Origin: MGBC131033 sp910585655 | Lineage (GTDB): Bacteria > Bacillota > Clostridia > Lachnospirales > Lachnospiraceae | Direction: 5' to 3' | NCBI GenBank assembly: GCA_949502025.1 | Contig: CATBCG010000041.1 | Coordinates: 1-64,000 of the forward strand | DNA length: 64,000 nucleotides | Shown here: in pieces, positions 40,707-49,925 of the stretch | How positions within the stretch are numbered: position 1 is the stretch's first letter | How the letters are laid out: each line of letters opens with the position of its first letter | Notes under the pieces: generated by a model | Seen by the model: only the letters and a program-made list of their open reading frames with translations | Databases searched by the model: none | What the model was told of the DNA's origin: nothing | Translations under genes and position numbers: made by a program

Positions 40707-41417
40707 ATGTTACATACGATACAGGATTATATTTTGCTATGGAAAAAGAGATGGCAACAGGAGCATACCCGGAATGTTTGGTTTCAAAAAAGTGCTTATG
40801 GAATGATTTTACTGGTAGGCTGTGCTTTGTTGTTTGCCGGTACGGCAAAGCGCCAGCAGGAGGTGATCAGCCAAAAACTGTATCCTGCGGTAGTGCGGTT
40901 TCATGTGCTGGCAGACAGCGACGAAAAAGAGGCGCAGGCGTTAAAGCTGATAGTGCGGGACGCCCTGTTAGAGCAGATAGAGCCGTGGTTAGAAGGGATA
41001 GAGGGGCAGGAGGAAGCGATCGCAGTGCTTTCCCGTCATACCGAGGAAATAAAAGAGCGGGCGGAGGCAGTTCTCCGGGAGCAGGGCTGTGATCTGGCAG
41101 TAAAAGTAGAGCTGACCAGAGATTGGTTTCCGGTCAAGCAGTATGGAAGCCTGGTACTGCCTGCCGGGGAATATGAAGCCCTGCGGGTTTCGATAGGGAG
41201 CGCCGCCGGGAAAAACTGGTGGTGTATGCTCTTTCCGGGGCTTTGCTTTTTGGAGGATTCTTATAAGATGGAGGAAGAGAAAACAGGAGCCTTACAGGAG
41301 GTATTGACCGAGGAGGAATTTCAGGCGATTTGGCAGGACGGAGAAACCAAAGTAAAAGTACGGTTTCAGGTGTGGGAATGGCTACAGCACTATTTCCATA
41401 ACAAACAGCACAAATGA
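40707..41417 (+). CDS. spoIIR: Stage II sporulation protein R
   Basis: 236 residues. One membrane helix (about 30-47), then the SpoIIR domain: VVRFHVLADSDEKEAQALKLIVRDALL, FPVKQYGSLVLPAGEYEALRVSIGSAAGKNWWCMLFPGLCFLE. It is the forespore signalling protein that triggers SpoIIGA processing of pro-sigma-E across the septum. The ribosome site GGGAGGG precedes the ATG. A possible sigma-F promoter lies upstream. Its presence is strong evidence that the organism sporulates. Confidence 0.93.
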   Translation: MLHTIQDYILLWKKRWQQEHTRNVWFQKSAYGMILLVGCALLFAGTAKRQQEVISQKLYPAVVRFHVLADSDEKEAQALKLIVRDALLEQIEPWLEGIEGQEEAIAVLSRHTEEIKERAEAVLREQGCDLAVKVELTRDWFPVKQYGSLVLPAGEYEALRVSIGSAAGKNWWCMLFPGLCFLEDSYKMEEEKTGALQEVLTEEEFQAIWQDGETKVKVRFQVWEWLQHYFHNKQHK

Positions 41418-41494
41418 AGAGTTGAATTCTGAAATAGAAGCGAGTAAAATAAAAGCAGTAAGGGTTGTGGAATTTCAGAATGGAGGAAACAAGG

Positions 41495-42544
41495 ATGAAA
41501 AAAACAGTAGCAGTCGTATTTGGCGGACGTTCTTCGGAGCATGAGGTGTCCTGTGTGAGTGCAGGGACAGTGATTCGGAGTATCAATAAAGAGCAGTATG
41601 AAGTGCTTCTGATCGGGATTACCAAGGACGGAAGATGGTTGTGGGTGGAAGATGTCACGCAGATTGAGGATGGAAGCTGGGTAAAGAGCGGGCAGACCGC
41701 AGTAATTTCACCGGATGCCGCTCAAAAGGCGATTTTAAAGCTGACCGACGGAGCGGTAGAACAGATTCCGGTGGACGTTGTATTTTCCGTGCTACATGGT
41801 CTTTACGGAGAGGACGGAACGATTCAGGGTCTGTTGGAGATGGCACAGATTCCGTATGTAGGCTGTGGGGTGCTGTCTTCGGCGGTAAGTATGGACAAAT
41901 GGTACACCAAGCTGATTGTCGATACACTGGGGATTCGACAGGCTCGCTATGTTCCGGTGGCAAAGGCGGATTTGGGGCAGATGGAGGAGGTCGTTCGGAG
42001 AGTGGAAGAAACGCTGGATTATCCGGTTTTTGTAAAGCCTTCCAATGCCGGATCTTCCTGTGGGGTTTCCAAGGCGGCAGATCGGGAAGGGCTGATAGCA
42101 GCATTACATATGGCAGCAGAGCATGATCGAAAAATTCTTGTAGAAGAGACCATTGTAGGGCGGGAGTTGGAATGCGCCATTTTGGGCGGTCTTAATCCAA
42201 AAGCTTCCGGGGTAGGCGAGATCCTGGCAGCGGCAGAATTTTATGATTATGAGGCGAAGTACCATAGTGAGGATTCGAGGACAGTGCTTTCTCCGGAGCT
42301 TCCGGTTGGGAAGGAAGAGGAGCTGAGGGAAGATGCCGTGCGGATCTTTCGTGCGGTAGACGGCTATGGACTGGCAAGGGTAGACTTTTTCCTGGAAGAG
42401 ACAAGTGGCGATATTGTGTTCAATGAAATCAATACTCTGCCTGGATTTACCGGTATCAGTATGTACCCGATGCTTTGGGCAGAAAAGGGCATAGGCAGAG
42501 AAGCGTTGGTAGAAAAGCTGATAGAACTGGCTCTGGCACGATAA
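41495..42544 (+). CDS. ddl: D-alanine--D-alanine ligase
   Basis: 349 residues with an ATP-grasp fold. VVFGGRSSEHEVSC at the start, VFSVLHGLYGEDGTIQG, GCGVLSSAVSMDKWYTK, FVKPSNAGSSCGVSKA (ATP lysine and glycine-rich loop), EEIVGRELECAI-type strand, and DFFLEETSGDIVFNEINTLPGFT (metal-binding Glu/Asn). It makes D-Ala-D-Ala for peptidoglycan. A Tyr in the omega-loop region fits Ala-Ala rather than Ala-Lac specificity, but I would not insist. ATG 41495 sits eight bases after GGAGG; upstream in-frame starts are poorer. Confidence 0.94.
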   Translation: MKKTVAVVFGGRSSEHEVSCVSAGTVIRSINKEQYEVLLIGITKDGRWLWVEDVTQIEDGSWVKSGQTAVISPDAAQKAILKLTDGAVEQIPVDVVFSVLHGLYGEDGTIQGLLEMAQIPYVGCGVLSSAVSMDKWYTKLIVDTLGIRQARYVPVAKADLGQMEEVVRRVEETLDYPVFVKPSNAGSSCGVSKAADREGLIAALHMAAEHDRKILVEETIVGRELECAILGGLNPKASGVGEILAAAEFYDYEAKYHSEDSRTVLSPELPVGKEEELREDAVRIFRAVDGYGLARVDFFLEETSGDIVFNEINTLPGFTGISMYPMLWAEKGIGREALVEKLIELALAR

Positions 42545-42585
42545 GGATAGAATCAGAGTTAGTGGTGCTATATAGAGGAGGATGT

Positions 42586-43008
42586 ATGACAAAGGATGTT
42601 TTAGTGAGCTTATCCGGTTTGCAGTATGAATTGTCCGAGGACGACGCACTGGAAGTGGTGATGCCCGCGGTATACCACAAACAGAATGGGAAACACTATA
42701 TCCGGTACGAGGAATTTTTGGAGGAAAACGGGAAGCCGACAAATGTGCTGCTCAAGCTTTCGGATCAAAAGGTAGAGGTTTTAAAAAAGGGAGATGCCAA
42801 CGTACATATGCTCTTTGAAGAGGGAAAGCAAAATTCAACCGTCTACCAGATGCCGTTTGGAACGCTGCTGATGGGGATTCATACGATGAAGCTAAACATA
42901 GAAGAAAGTGATTCGGAAATCAGCGCGGAAGTGGTCTACGGATTGGATATCAACTACGCCCATGTATCGGACTGCCAGATTAAAATTCGGGTATCTGCGC
43001 GGGAATAG
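42586..43008 (+). CDS. DUF1934 family protein (YwiB-like)
   Basis: 140 residues, beta-barrel type (calycin-like). GKHYIRYEEFLEENGKPTNVLLKL, MLFEEGKQNSTVYQMPFGTLLMGIHTMKL and ISAEVVYGLDINYAHVSDCQIKIRV match DUF1934. Function unknown; often near cell-wall or ATP-grasp genes. ATG 42586 follows GAGGAGGATGT. It is 41 bases behind ddl and likely co-transcribed with it. Confidence 0.85.
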   Translation: MTKDVLVSLSGLQYELSEDDALEVVMPAVYHKQNGKHYIRYEEFLEENGKPTNVLLKLSDQKVEVLKKGDANVHMLFEEGKQNSTVYQMPFGTLLMGIHTMKLNIEESDSEISAEVVYGLDINYAHVSDCQIKIRVSARE

Positions 43009-43064
43009 AGGATAAAAACGGCTCATATGCCTTTTGAGTATAGTACAGTATAAAGGATAAGCAT

Positions 43065-43093
43065 TTGTTTTCACCGTAAAAATCTGTTATGAT
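43065..43093 (+). promoter_or_regulatory. Promoter of the aldo/keto reductase gene
   Basis: TTGTTT (43065-43070), 17 bases, TATGAT (43088-43093), about 33 bases before the start codon. Confidence 0.7.
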
Positions 43094-43125
43094 AAAGCAC
43101 AGAAGTGGATAAGGAGGATTTTATC

Positions 43126-44259
43126 ATGGGTTTTACGGGAAATGAGAAGAAGCTGGGGTTTGGCTTGATGCGCCTGCCTTTAAACGATCCGAACAAAGCT
43201 GGGGATATTGATATAGAACAGGTAAAGCGGATGGTGGATCTGTTTATGGAAAGGGGCTTTACCTATTTTGATACCGCTTGGATGTATTGCGGCTTTCAGA
43301 GCGAAACCGCTACGAAGGAGGTTTTGGTGGATCGTTATCCGCGGGAGAGCTTTACTTTGGCGACAAAATTAAACGCAGGCTTTTTCAACACCTTAGAAGA
43401 ACGGGACGATATTTTTAATCAGCAGCTAGAAAAAACAGGAGCCGGATATTTTGACTATTATCTGCTCCATGGTATCGACCAAGGCAGCTATCAGAAGTTT
43501 GAAAAGCTGGATTGTTTTAACTGGATGGCTGAAAAAAAGGCGCAGGGATTGATCAAGACAATGGGATTTTCCTATCATCATGATGCAAAGCTGCTGGATG
43601 AGATTTTGACAAAGCATCCGGAGATGGAGTTTGTACAGCTTCAGATCAACTATCTGGATTGGGAAAGCGAGTGGATACAGTCAAGAGCCTGTTATGAAGT
43701 AGCGGTAAAGCATAACAAGCCGGTGATTGTGATGGAGCCGGTCAAGGGCGGTACGCTGGCAAATCTGCCGGAGGCAGTAGGAAAGCTGTTTACAGAATAC
43801 CATCCGGAGCAGTCGCATGCTTCCTGGGCAGTACGGTTTGCTGCTTCTTTGGAACATGTGGTGATGGTGCTTTCCGGAATGAGTAATTTAGAGCAGATGC
43901 AGGATAACCTGTCCTATATGGAAGATTTTAAGCCGATGTCCGAAGAGGAGCGAAAGCTTGTAGGGAAAGCAGCAGAACTGCTTACCTCCAACATTGCCGT
44001 GCCATGTACCGGCTGTTCTTATTGTACGGAAGGCTGTCCGCAGCATATTGCGATACCGCAGTATTTTTCTCTTTACAATGAAGAAATGAGGGAGACTGTA
44101 AAGAAATGGACGGCAAATTCCGCAGTTTATCAGCGGCTGACGAAGGAATTTGGCAGAGCGGGAGACTGCATTGCCTGCGGTCAGTGCGAGACGATGTGTC
44201 CGCAGCATCTGCCGATTGTTGAGCATTTGCAGGCGGTATCCAAGCATTTTGACCGGTGA
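43126..44259 (+). CDS. Aldo/keto reductase with C-terminal 4Fe-4S ferredoxin domain
   Basis: 377 residues. The barrel has FGLMRLPL, FDTAWMYCG (Asp and Tyr of the tetrad), TLATKLN (Lys) and YLLHGID (His). The C-terminal part carries CTGCSYCTEGCP and CIACGQCETMCP, enough for two clusters. This predicted-oxidoreductase form is common in anaerobes and probably links electron transfer to carbonyl reduction. ATG 43126 follows AAGGAGGA. The substrate is unknown. Confidence 0.9.
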   Translation: MGFTGNEKKLGFGLMRLPLNDPNKAGDIDIEQVKRMVDLFMERGFTYFDTAWMYCGFQSETATKEVLVDRYPRESFTLATKLNAGFFNTLEERDDIFNQQLEKTGAGYFDYYLLHGIDQGSYQKFEKLDCFNWMAEKKAQGLIKTMGFSYHHDAKLLDEILTKHPEMEFVQLQINYLDWESEWIQSRACYEVAVKHNKPVIVMEPVKGGTLANLPEAVGKLFTEYHPEQSHASWAVRFAASLEHVVMVLSGMSNLEQMQDNLSYMEDFKPMSEEERKLVGKAAELLTSNIAVPCTGCSYCTEGCPQHIAIPQYFSLYNEEMRETVKKWTANSAVYQRLTKEFGRAGDCIACGQCETMCPQHLPIVEHLQAVSKHFDR

Positions 44260-44312
44260 TGCGGGAGTTAAAAGTGATTGGTAAGGTTGAATTCTGGTGA
44301 TAAAAGTTTTAC

Positions 44313-44343
44313 ACAGCAGGTAATCTATAAGATTACCTGCTGT
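44313..44343 (+). terminator. Perfect 13-bp hairpin after the aldo/keto reductase
   Basis: ACAGCAGGTAATC pairs exactly with GATTACCTGCTGT around a five-base loop, followed by ATTTACAATTTATT. Confidence 0.75.
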
Positions 44344-44428
44344 ATTTACAATTTATTATTGCAAAAAATATTTATTTAGGTACATCGTTATATGGAGAAT
44401 TTGAAAATATCGGATTGGAGGTGTTGGT

Positions 44429-44872
44429 ATGATTATAATATACAAAGACAAGAAAGACATACCAAATGATAAAGAATATGTGGAACTCAATGATATGTTC
44501 TTCAATCAGAATACAGCTTCCAAGATAGATGATAAGGCAAATGCAATTGTTGAGAAAATTGATGGTTCTAAGCTGATTGGAAAGTATAAGATGGAATCAA
44601 AGTTTAATGGAGTTACATTAGATGTGGACTGTTTATCAACAGGCTGTAAAACTGTATTGAATGTGTTGTACTTCCCTAATAAAGTATTTTGCTTGAAAGA
44701 ATGCGGCGATAATTCATTGGAAGTGTTGTATGGCTTGGAGTCAGGAGCAGTGTATAGTGATTATGCTATAATACCATTTGATATGAACGGAGTTAAAGTG
44801 TTTGATGAAAAGGGAATAAAGGTTATCTCGGACTATGAAGAATTGAAGAGGTGGTGGAATAATGAAGAGTAA
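44429..44872 (+). CDS. Hypothetical protein, first of an AT-rich pair
   Basis: 147 residues, no family recognised. Mixed alpha/beta, no signal peptide. Middle part LDVDCLSTGCKTVLNVLYFPNKVFCLKECGDNSLEVLYGLESGAVY. The gene and its partner are clearly more AT-rich than the neighbours and use more A/T-ending codons, which suggests recent acquisition. The ribosome site GGAGGTG precedes the ATG. It overlaps the P-loop gene by eleven bases, so the two products are probably made in step. Confidence 0.7.
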   Translation: MIIIYKDKKDIPNDKEYVELNDMFFNQNTASKIDDKANAIVEKIDGSKLIGKYKMESKFNGVTLDVDCLSTGCKTVLNVLYFPNKVFCLKECGDNSLEVLYGLESGAVYSDYAIIPFDMNGVKVFDEKGIKVISDYEELKRWWNNEE

Positions 44873-45290
44873 GCCAATTGTTATGGAACATTTTTCGACG
44901 GTTCATACCTCATATGTACTTAATTTTGATTTTACAAACAATATTACGATTCTTACTGGTTCATCAGCCACTGGAAAAACGGTTTCTTTTTCACTTATGA
45001 AAGAGTGTATGGCTGTGAATTCGGATATAGTATGCCTGAATTATCAAGATTATCAGAAAGATATAAAGAAGATTATTTCTGGTGAATCCGGCAAACTTAT
45101 AGTGATTGATAATACTGATATTTTATTGGATGATGAGACGAGAAAGTATATATCATTAGATGATAAGAATCAATATTTGCTCATAGGAAGAAATCCGAAA
45201 AATTTGTTTACAACAAGTGATAATTTGTTTGAACTTGTGAGTGAGAAAATTGGCGAGCAGACGGAATTTAGACTGAAAAAATATTTGTAG
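44862..45290 (+). CDS. Small P-loop protein (minimal ATPase-like), second of an AT-rich pair
   Basis: 142 residues. NNITILTGSSATGKTVSF gives a clean Walker A (GSSATGKT), and KLIVIDNTDILLDDE a Walker B-like strand. YLLIGRNPKNLFTTSDNLFELVSE follows. It resembles an AAA/ABC nucleotide-binding core stripped to about 140 residues, with no sensor or signature motifs visible. Together with the overlapping gene upstream it looks like a two-gene accessory system of unknown role. Confidence 0.7.
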   Translation: MKSKPIVMEHFSTVHTSYVLNFDFTNNITILTGSSATGKTVSFSLMKECMAVNSDIVCLNYQDYQKDIKKIISGESGKLIVIDNTDILLDDETRKYISLDDKNQYLLIGRNPKNLFTTSDNLFELVSEKIGEQTEFRLKKYL

Positions 45291-45356
45291 AGGTAAGGAG
45301 CAGTCTGTTTATTATTGCTGGCAGGACTAACATCCCTGAGATTGAATAGCAAAATA

Positions 45357-45396
45357 AAAGACAGCGTAAAAACAGAAATGCTTTTACGCTGTCTTT
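45357..45396. terminator. Bidirectional terminator between convergent genes
   Basis: AAAGACAGCGTAAAA pairs perfectly with TTTTACGCTGTCTTT (15 bp). A-runs and T-runs flank it on both strands. Confidence 0.88.
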
Positions 45397-45399
45397 CGT

Positions 45400-45858
45400 T
45401 TATTCTTTGGTCTTTGCAAACGTTCCTTTAATTTTCTGGGCAAAGCTTTTTTTCACAGGCTTTTGCTCAAGGTTGTTGCGGATGCCCTTAACGCCGCTGA
45501 TGTAAATACCGGAAAGGACGACTTTGATTTCCTTTTTGACCGGAATCAGCTCAAATACCTGCGGATCGCACATCAGCGTCATAATCCGCGGTCCTATTTT
45601 GGCTTTGACGACAGGCACTTTAGAACGTCTTAGGTATTTCGGTGTTTGATCTATGACCATCTGCGGCAGTCCTGCTTCTGTCAGCTTCATCTTTTTCTTG
45701 TCAATGACCAGGATTGAGGTAGTCTGGGCGGCGGCTTTCATCTGCGCCTCGGATTCCTCCTGTCTGCGCTGCAGCTTTGTTCCAAAACGGTACAGGAAAA
45801 ACAGAGCGACCAAAAGAACAACAATGACTACCAGCAGTACAATCAACCACGGCTTCAT
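45400..45858 (-). CDS. Membrane-anchored hypothetical protein
   Basis: 152 residues. One N-terminal helix (about 4-24), a charged stalk with basic and Glu/Gln residues, then a compact domain (ILVIDKKKMKLTEAGLPQMVIDQTPKYLRRSKVPVVKAKIGPRIMTLMCD) and a basic tail. A small family common in Lachnospiraceae as far as I recall, function unknown. It is placed just downstream of plsC on the same strand with a gap of about 85 bases on its upstream side. Confidence 0.65.
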   Translation of the reverse strand: MKPWLIVLLVVIVVLLVALFFLYRFGTKLQRRQEESEAQMKAAAQTTSILVIDKKKMKLTEAGLPQMVIDQTPKYLRRSKVPVVKAKIGPRIMTLMCDPQVFELIPVKKEIKVVLSGIYISGVKGIRNNLEQKPVKKSFAQKIKGTFAKTKE

Positions 45859-45943
45859 CTAGTTACCCCCTTCTAAAAAAATTCAACAGTCATAGTGTAT
45901 CATGAAACTACAAAAAAGAAAAGAAAAAAATGCAGCGGCAAAA

Positions 45944-46666
45944 TCAATCGTTTTTTTCTAACATAAGCTGTACCTGGTCTTTTACGGTATTAAGCAGCAT
46001 TTTTTTTCCGGCGGAGTCAAGCGAGGTGACAAAAATCGGTTCACCGTATTCAATCGTTATATGTGTTCTACGGATAAACGGAATATGCTGCTCAAATATT
46101 TCATCTGCATGACTGATGGCAACCGGGACGATCGGACAGCCGCTTTTTTCTGCCATTTTCAAGCTGCCTGGCTTAAAAGGAAGCAGCTCCTTTTCCTGAT
46201 TTCTGGTACCTTCCGGGGCAATGAACATGGAGGTTCCGCCCTTGATTTGCTCAATTCCAGCCAGGATGGTTTTCAATCCCTCTCTGGCGTCTTCCCGATT
46301 TAAAAACAGGCATTTAAGATTGTTCATCCATTGTGTAAGAAGAGGAATCCGGGAAACCTCTTTTTTGGAGATAAAGCCCACCAACTGGGGAATTGTCGTA
46401 TAAGCAAGCAATATGTCAAAATAGCTGCGGTGGTTTGCTACATATAAAACGGACTGATCCTTGGGAATCCGTTCTAAGCCAATCACCTTTTTCCGGGTTC
46501 CGCATAAAAACAAAATAATATGAAAGGCTCCCACAACAATTTTCTGGGAACTGGACTGCTTAAAACGAGGATAACGCTTGCCTATCAAATATTCGACAGG
46601 CAGGGCAATCAGGCTGAACAGGGCAAAAAAGAATAAAAATATAACAACCAAGATAAAGCGAATCAT
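45944..46666 (-). CDS. plsC: 1-acyl-sn-glycerol-3-phosphate acyltransferase
   Basis: About 240 residues. One or two N-terminal hydrophobic helices, then the acyltransferase motifs: VANHRSYFDIL (H-x4-D), FLNREDAREGL, APEGTRNQEKELLPFKPGSL (EGTR) and IVPVAISH. It makes phosphatidic acid from lysophosphatidic acid. I start at ATG 46666, ten bases after GGAGG; the frame extends to 46690 and would overlap the VanY-type gene. It lies directly behind that gene and is probably in the same transcript. Confidence 0.88.
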   Translation of the reverse strand: MIRFILVVIFLFFFALFSLIALPVEYLIGKRYPRFKQSSSQKIVVGAFHIILFLCGTRKKVIGLERIPKDQSVLYVANHRSYFDILLAYTTIPQLVGFISKKEVSRIPLLTQWMNNLKCLFLNREDAREGLKTILAGIEQIKGGTSMFIAPEGTRNQEKELLPFKPGSLKMAEKSGCPIVPVAISHADEIFEQHIPFIRRTHITIEYGEPIFVTSLDSAGKKMLLNTVKDQVQLMLEKND

Positions 46667-46683
46667 AATTTCATGACCTCCGT

Positions 46684-48246
46684 TTAACAAAATATCCAGG
46701 TTTTGCTATCTACTGCTGCTCCGTCTTCGGTTCCGTCTATCGTTGTATCGGTTTCTGTATCCGTGCTGCTTGCTCCGCCGGAAGCGTCTAAGGAATGAAC
46801 TCCTGCACCTTCTGAGGTGCTTTCGTCAGAGGTCGCCCCCTCCGGAACCGTGTTGCCCGGTTGGTTTTCCTCTGACGTCGCGTCATCCGACGTTGTGCCG
46901 TCTGGTTGGTTTTCCTCAGATACCGTGCCGTCCGATGTCGTGTCATCTGGCTTGTTTTCTTCGGATGATGTATTGTCTGAAGTGGTATCGTCAGGCTGGT
47001 TTTCCCCCGATGATGTGTCATCTGTAGTTGTGTCGTCTGGCTTGTTTCCTTCAGAGGATGTATCATCTGAAGTCGTGTCGTCCGGGTTGTCTCCTTCGGA
47101 GGATGTATCGTCTGAAGTCGTGTCGTCTGGCTTTGTTCCGGTTTCGTTTTCCTCTTGATCTGTTTTATCAGAGGCGTCTTCTTTGGAGGCGTCTTCTTTG
47201 GAATCGTCTTCCTCAGAATTGCTTTCCCCGGAGCCGGTTTCGTCAGTATCTTCCGAGTCGGTTTCCGCTGGATCTTCTTCGTCTGGTTCGGTTTCTACCG
47301 GTGTGTTTCCTCCTGTCTGGCTGCTTCCCTGATTGGTGTTTCCAGAGTTGGTAGTGTCGGAAGGAGACTGCCATGGGTAGGAAAGAACGTCGTCCGGGAG
47401 GGTGTTTCCAGGATTCCGCCGGACAGCATCAAAGTCAAAGCTCCATTCATAATCCTGTGCAGAAATACCATAATATTCATCCAGCGTTAAGTTGTGTTCA
47501 TAAAGATAAGATGCCATCTCGACACCGACATAGCGCAGGTGCCATGGTTCATAAGCATAGCCGGTAATCTCTTCCTTATCCTCTGGATATCGGATGATAA
47601 ACCCAAAGAGGTGGGAATGTTCGGCAAGCCATTGCCCTTCCGGAAGATCGGCTAGGGAATAGGTCAAATCCAGGTTGTTAGAGATGCTTGAAACGTCCAT
47701 CGTCAAACCGGTTTGATGCTCACTGTGTCCGGGAGGAGCCGAATAAAGGTTGGCATAATCCTGTCCGCTTTTGTTGACGTTGTAAAGATAAATCGTTTTT
47801 TGACGATCATAGGAGCGGTAGCCAGAGATAGCAGTCAGCCGAATCCCCTCTTTGGAAGCAGCGTCAAACAAATCTTCTAAGGCAGCCGCAGCATCAGAGC
47901 GCATCAGCCGCTTATCCGCGATATAAGGAAACGAAAATTCTACGTCAGGCGCCACTAAATCTTCCGGGACGTAATCAGCCGGAAGCGTGTACAGATGGTT
48001 GACTAAAACAGTGGTGCTGGCTGGATCCGTATCTACCGGAGGAAACTCTTCTTTTTCAGAAGAAGCCGAAACAGCAGGAGAGCCGTTTGGAGGGACGTCC
48101 TCCTGGTTAGAAGAGTCCTCTGTATAATAATATTCATACGCATAGGAAGTATTAGCCGGGGCAGAAACCGGCAGAGAAAAATATATCAGGGAACCAATGA
48201 CTGTGATAGCCAGAGCAGATCCCAATCCAATCCAAATTCTTTTCAA
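46684..48246 (-). CDS. VanY/DacB-type D-Ala-D-Ala carboxypeptidase with a repetitive acidic tail
   Basis: About 520 residues. N-terminal membrane helix, then an M15B peptidase: SGYRSYDRQKTIY, PGHSEHQTGLTMDVS (zinc His and Asp) and EPWHLRYVG (catalytic Glu and zinc His). It trims peptidoglycan stem peptides outside the membrane. The last 220 residues are Thr/Ser/Asp/Glu-rich and hold seven copies of a 15-residue unit of the type NKPDDTTSDDTSSEE. No LPxTG sorting signal is seen; the chain ends KTWIFC. TTG 48246 has the better ribosome spacing (AAAGG, nine bases); ATG 48255 abuts that site. Confidence 0.85.
   Translation of the reverse strand: MKRIWIGLGSALAITVIGSLIYFSLPVSAPANTSYAYEYYYTEDSSNQEDVPPNGSPAVSASSEKEEFPPVDTDPASTTVLVNHLYTLPADYVPEDLVAPDVEFSFPYIADKRLMRSDAAAALEDLFDAASKEGIRLTAISGYRSYDRQKTIYLYNVNKSGQDYANLYSAPPGHSEHQTGLTMDVSSISNNLDLTYSLADLPEGQWLAEHSHLFGFIIRYPEDKEEITGYAYEPWHLRYVGVEMASYLYEHNLTLDEYYGISAQDYEWSFDFDAVRRNPGNTLPDDVLSYPWQSPSDTTNSGNTNQGSSQTGGNTPVETEPDEEDPAETDSEDTDETGSGESNSEEDDSKEDASKEDASDKTDQEENETGTKPDDTTSDDTSSEGDNPDDTTSDDTSSEGNKPDDTTTDDTSSGENQPDDTTSDNTSSEENKPDDTTSDGTVSEENQPDGTTSDDATSEENQPGNTVPEGATSDESTSEGAGVHSLDASGGASSTDTETDTTIDGTEDGAAVDSKTWIFC
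46820..47137 (-). repeat. 45-bp tandem repeat in the VanY-type gene
   Basis: About seven degenerate 45-bp units encoding NxPDDTTSDDTSSEx. The units vary at several codons, most toward the 3' end of the gene. Copy number could differ between strains. Confidence 0.75.
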
Positions 48247-48399
48247 TGAATTCATCCTTTCAGGCAATATAGTGATTAACATACTGTGTATCTGGTGGTA
48301 AGAGGGGACAGCAAATGGCGTCTTTTTGTCGTTTGCTATCCACAACTCCCTATAGTATAACACATTTTTTCAGAAATGCCAGAGGATATCTGCGGAAAA

Positions 48400-49848
48400 T
48401 CAGAATTTTTTGTCGCTATAATCGTCTAAAAGTGTCTGTTTAAGGTTCCAAAGCCGTTTGGACAGGTCAATATAGACGCGGTGCGGGTTGACAAGACGCC
48501 TGGATTCATCCCAAAGAGTATCAATATCCTGTGCGCAGTAAGCGCGGATATCCATAACAGAAGGAGAGGTATAGACGCATTTTCCACCTTCAAATACCGG
48601 AACCAGCAATTCTTTCATCGTATATTCACCAGGATGAAGTAACGTTTTTTTCCAGGTTTCAACCGGATCAAAGAGCAGCAGAGGCTGTTTCGGATCGATT
48701 TCTTCTTCTGTCAGGGCAATCAAATCCGCTTTTAGTTTGCCCTCCGTGTCGTAAATCCGGTAAATGGTTTTATTGCCTGGGTTCGTCACTTTCCAGGAAT
48801 TTTCAGACAGCTTGATCTTTGGCTCAAATACGCCGTCCCTTTCAATGGCTGCCAGCTTATATACACCGCCAAAGGCAGGGCAATCCTTGGAGGTAATCAG
48901 GTTGGTGCCTACCCCCCAGGAGTCAACGGCAGCATGCTGGGATTTCAGAGAGGAGATCAGGTATTCGTCCAAGTCGCTGGAAGCACAGATCGAAGCGTCG
49001 GTAAAACCAGCCGCATCCAGAAGCTTTCTGGCTTTTTTGGAAAGATATGCCAGGTCGCCGGAGTCCAGACGGATACCATATTTTACAGGCATATTGCCAG
49101 AATCCCGCAGTTCGGTAAAGACCTTAATGGCATTCGGGACGCCGGAACGAAGCGTATCATAAGTATCTACCAAAAGGGTAGCGTTATCCGGATACATCCG
49201 GGCATACGTACGGAAAGCGGTCAGCTCATCCGGAAAGCTCATAATCCAGCTATGGGCATGAGTACCGAGCGCCGGAACACCAAAGCGTTTGGCGCAAAGA
49301 ACGTTGCTCGTACCGGCGCAGCCGCCGATAACCGCCGCTCTGGCTCCTAAGGTGCCGGCATCCGGTCCCTGGGCGCGGCGCAGACCGAATTCCATCACCG
49401 GATCACCCTGCGCCGCATAGCAGACACGGGCAGCCTTGGTAGCAATGAGACTTTGATGGTTGATAATATTTAAAAGCGCGGTTTCAATGAGCTGCGCTTC
49501 CATAATCGGAGCTACTACTTTTACCAACGGTTCCATCGGGAAGACGACAGTGCCTTCCGGAACGGCATAAATGTCCCCGGTAAAATGGAAGCCAGCCAGA
49601 TATTCCAGAAAATCTTCATCAAAAATAGAAAGGTTACGCAGATATTCAATATCTTCATAGCTGAAATTCAGGTTTTTAATATAGTCGATGATCTGCTCTA
49701 AACCAGCGCAGACAGCAAACCCGTTCCCGGACGGATTGACACGATAGAACGCGTCAAACACTACTTTGGGATTGGTCTTATTTTTAAAATAGCCCTGCAT
49801 CATCGTAAGCTCGTAAAAATCGGTCAATAACGTCAGGTTTTCATTCAT
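48400..49848 (-). CDS. pncB: Nicotinate phosphoribosyltransferase
   Basis: 482 residues. NLTLLTDFYELTMMQGYF at the start, FGLRRAQGPDAGTLGARAAVIGGCAGTSNVLCAKRFGVPALGTHAHSW, and YGIRLDSGDLAYLSKKARKLLDAAGF are the classical NAPRTase signatures. It makes nicotinate mononucleotide in NAD salvage. The gene stands alone with its own promoter and is divergent from the amidohydrolase. The ribosome site AAAGGAG precedes the ATG. Confidence 0.95.
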   Translation of the reverse strand: MNENLTLLTDFYELTMMQGYFKNKTNPKVVFDAFYRVNPSGNGFAVCAGLEQIIDYIKNLNFSYEDIEYLRNLSIFDEDFLEYLAGFHFTGDIYAVPEGTVVFPMEPLVKVVAPIMEAQLIETALLNIINHQSLIATKAARVCYAAQGDPVMEFGLRRAQGPDAGTLGARAAVIGGCAGTSNVLCAKRFGVPALGTHAHSWIMSFPDELTAFRTYARMYPDNATLLVDTYDTLRSGVPNAIKVFTELRDSGNMPVKYGIRLDSGDLAYLSKKARKLLDAAGFTDASICASSDLDEYLISSLKSQHAAVDSWGVGTNLITSKDCPAFGGVYKLAAIERDGVFEPKIKLSENSWKVTNPGNKTIYRIYDTEGKLKADLIALTEEEIDPKQPLLLFDPVETWKKTLLHPGEYTMKELLVPVFEGGKCVYTSPSVMDIRAYCAQDIDTLWDESRRLVNPHRVYIDLSKRLWNLKQTLLDDYSDKKF

Positions 49849-49925
49849 AATTCGTCAAACTCCTTTATTTTATTGTTTTGAAAAAAGACAGTCTGTTGAA
49901 AGCTGACAAGACAGCTTTTTGGCAT

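Noticed and set aside
46743..47490. Several plus-strand frames opposite the VanY-type gene
   Set aside because: They arise from the codon repeats on the coding strand and have low-complexity translations.
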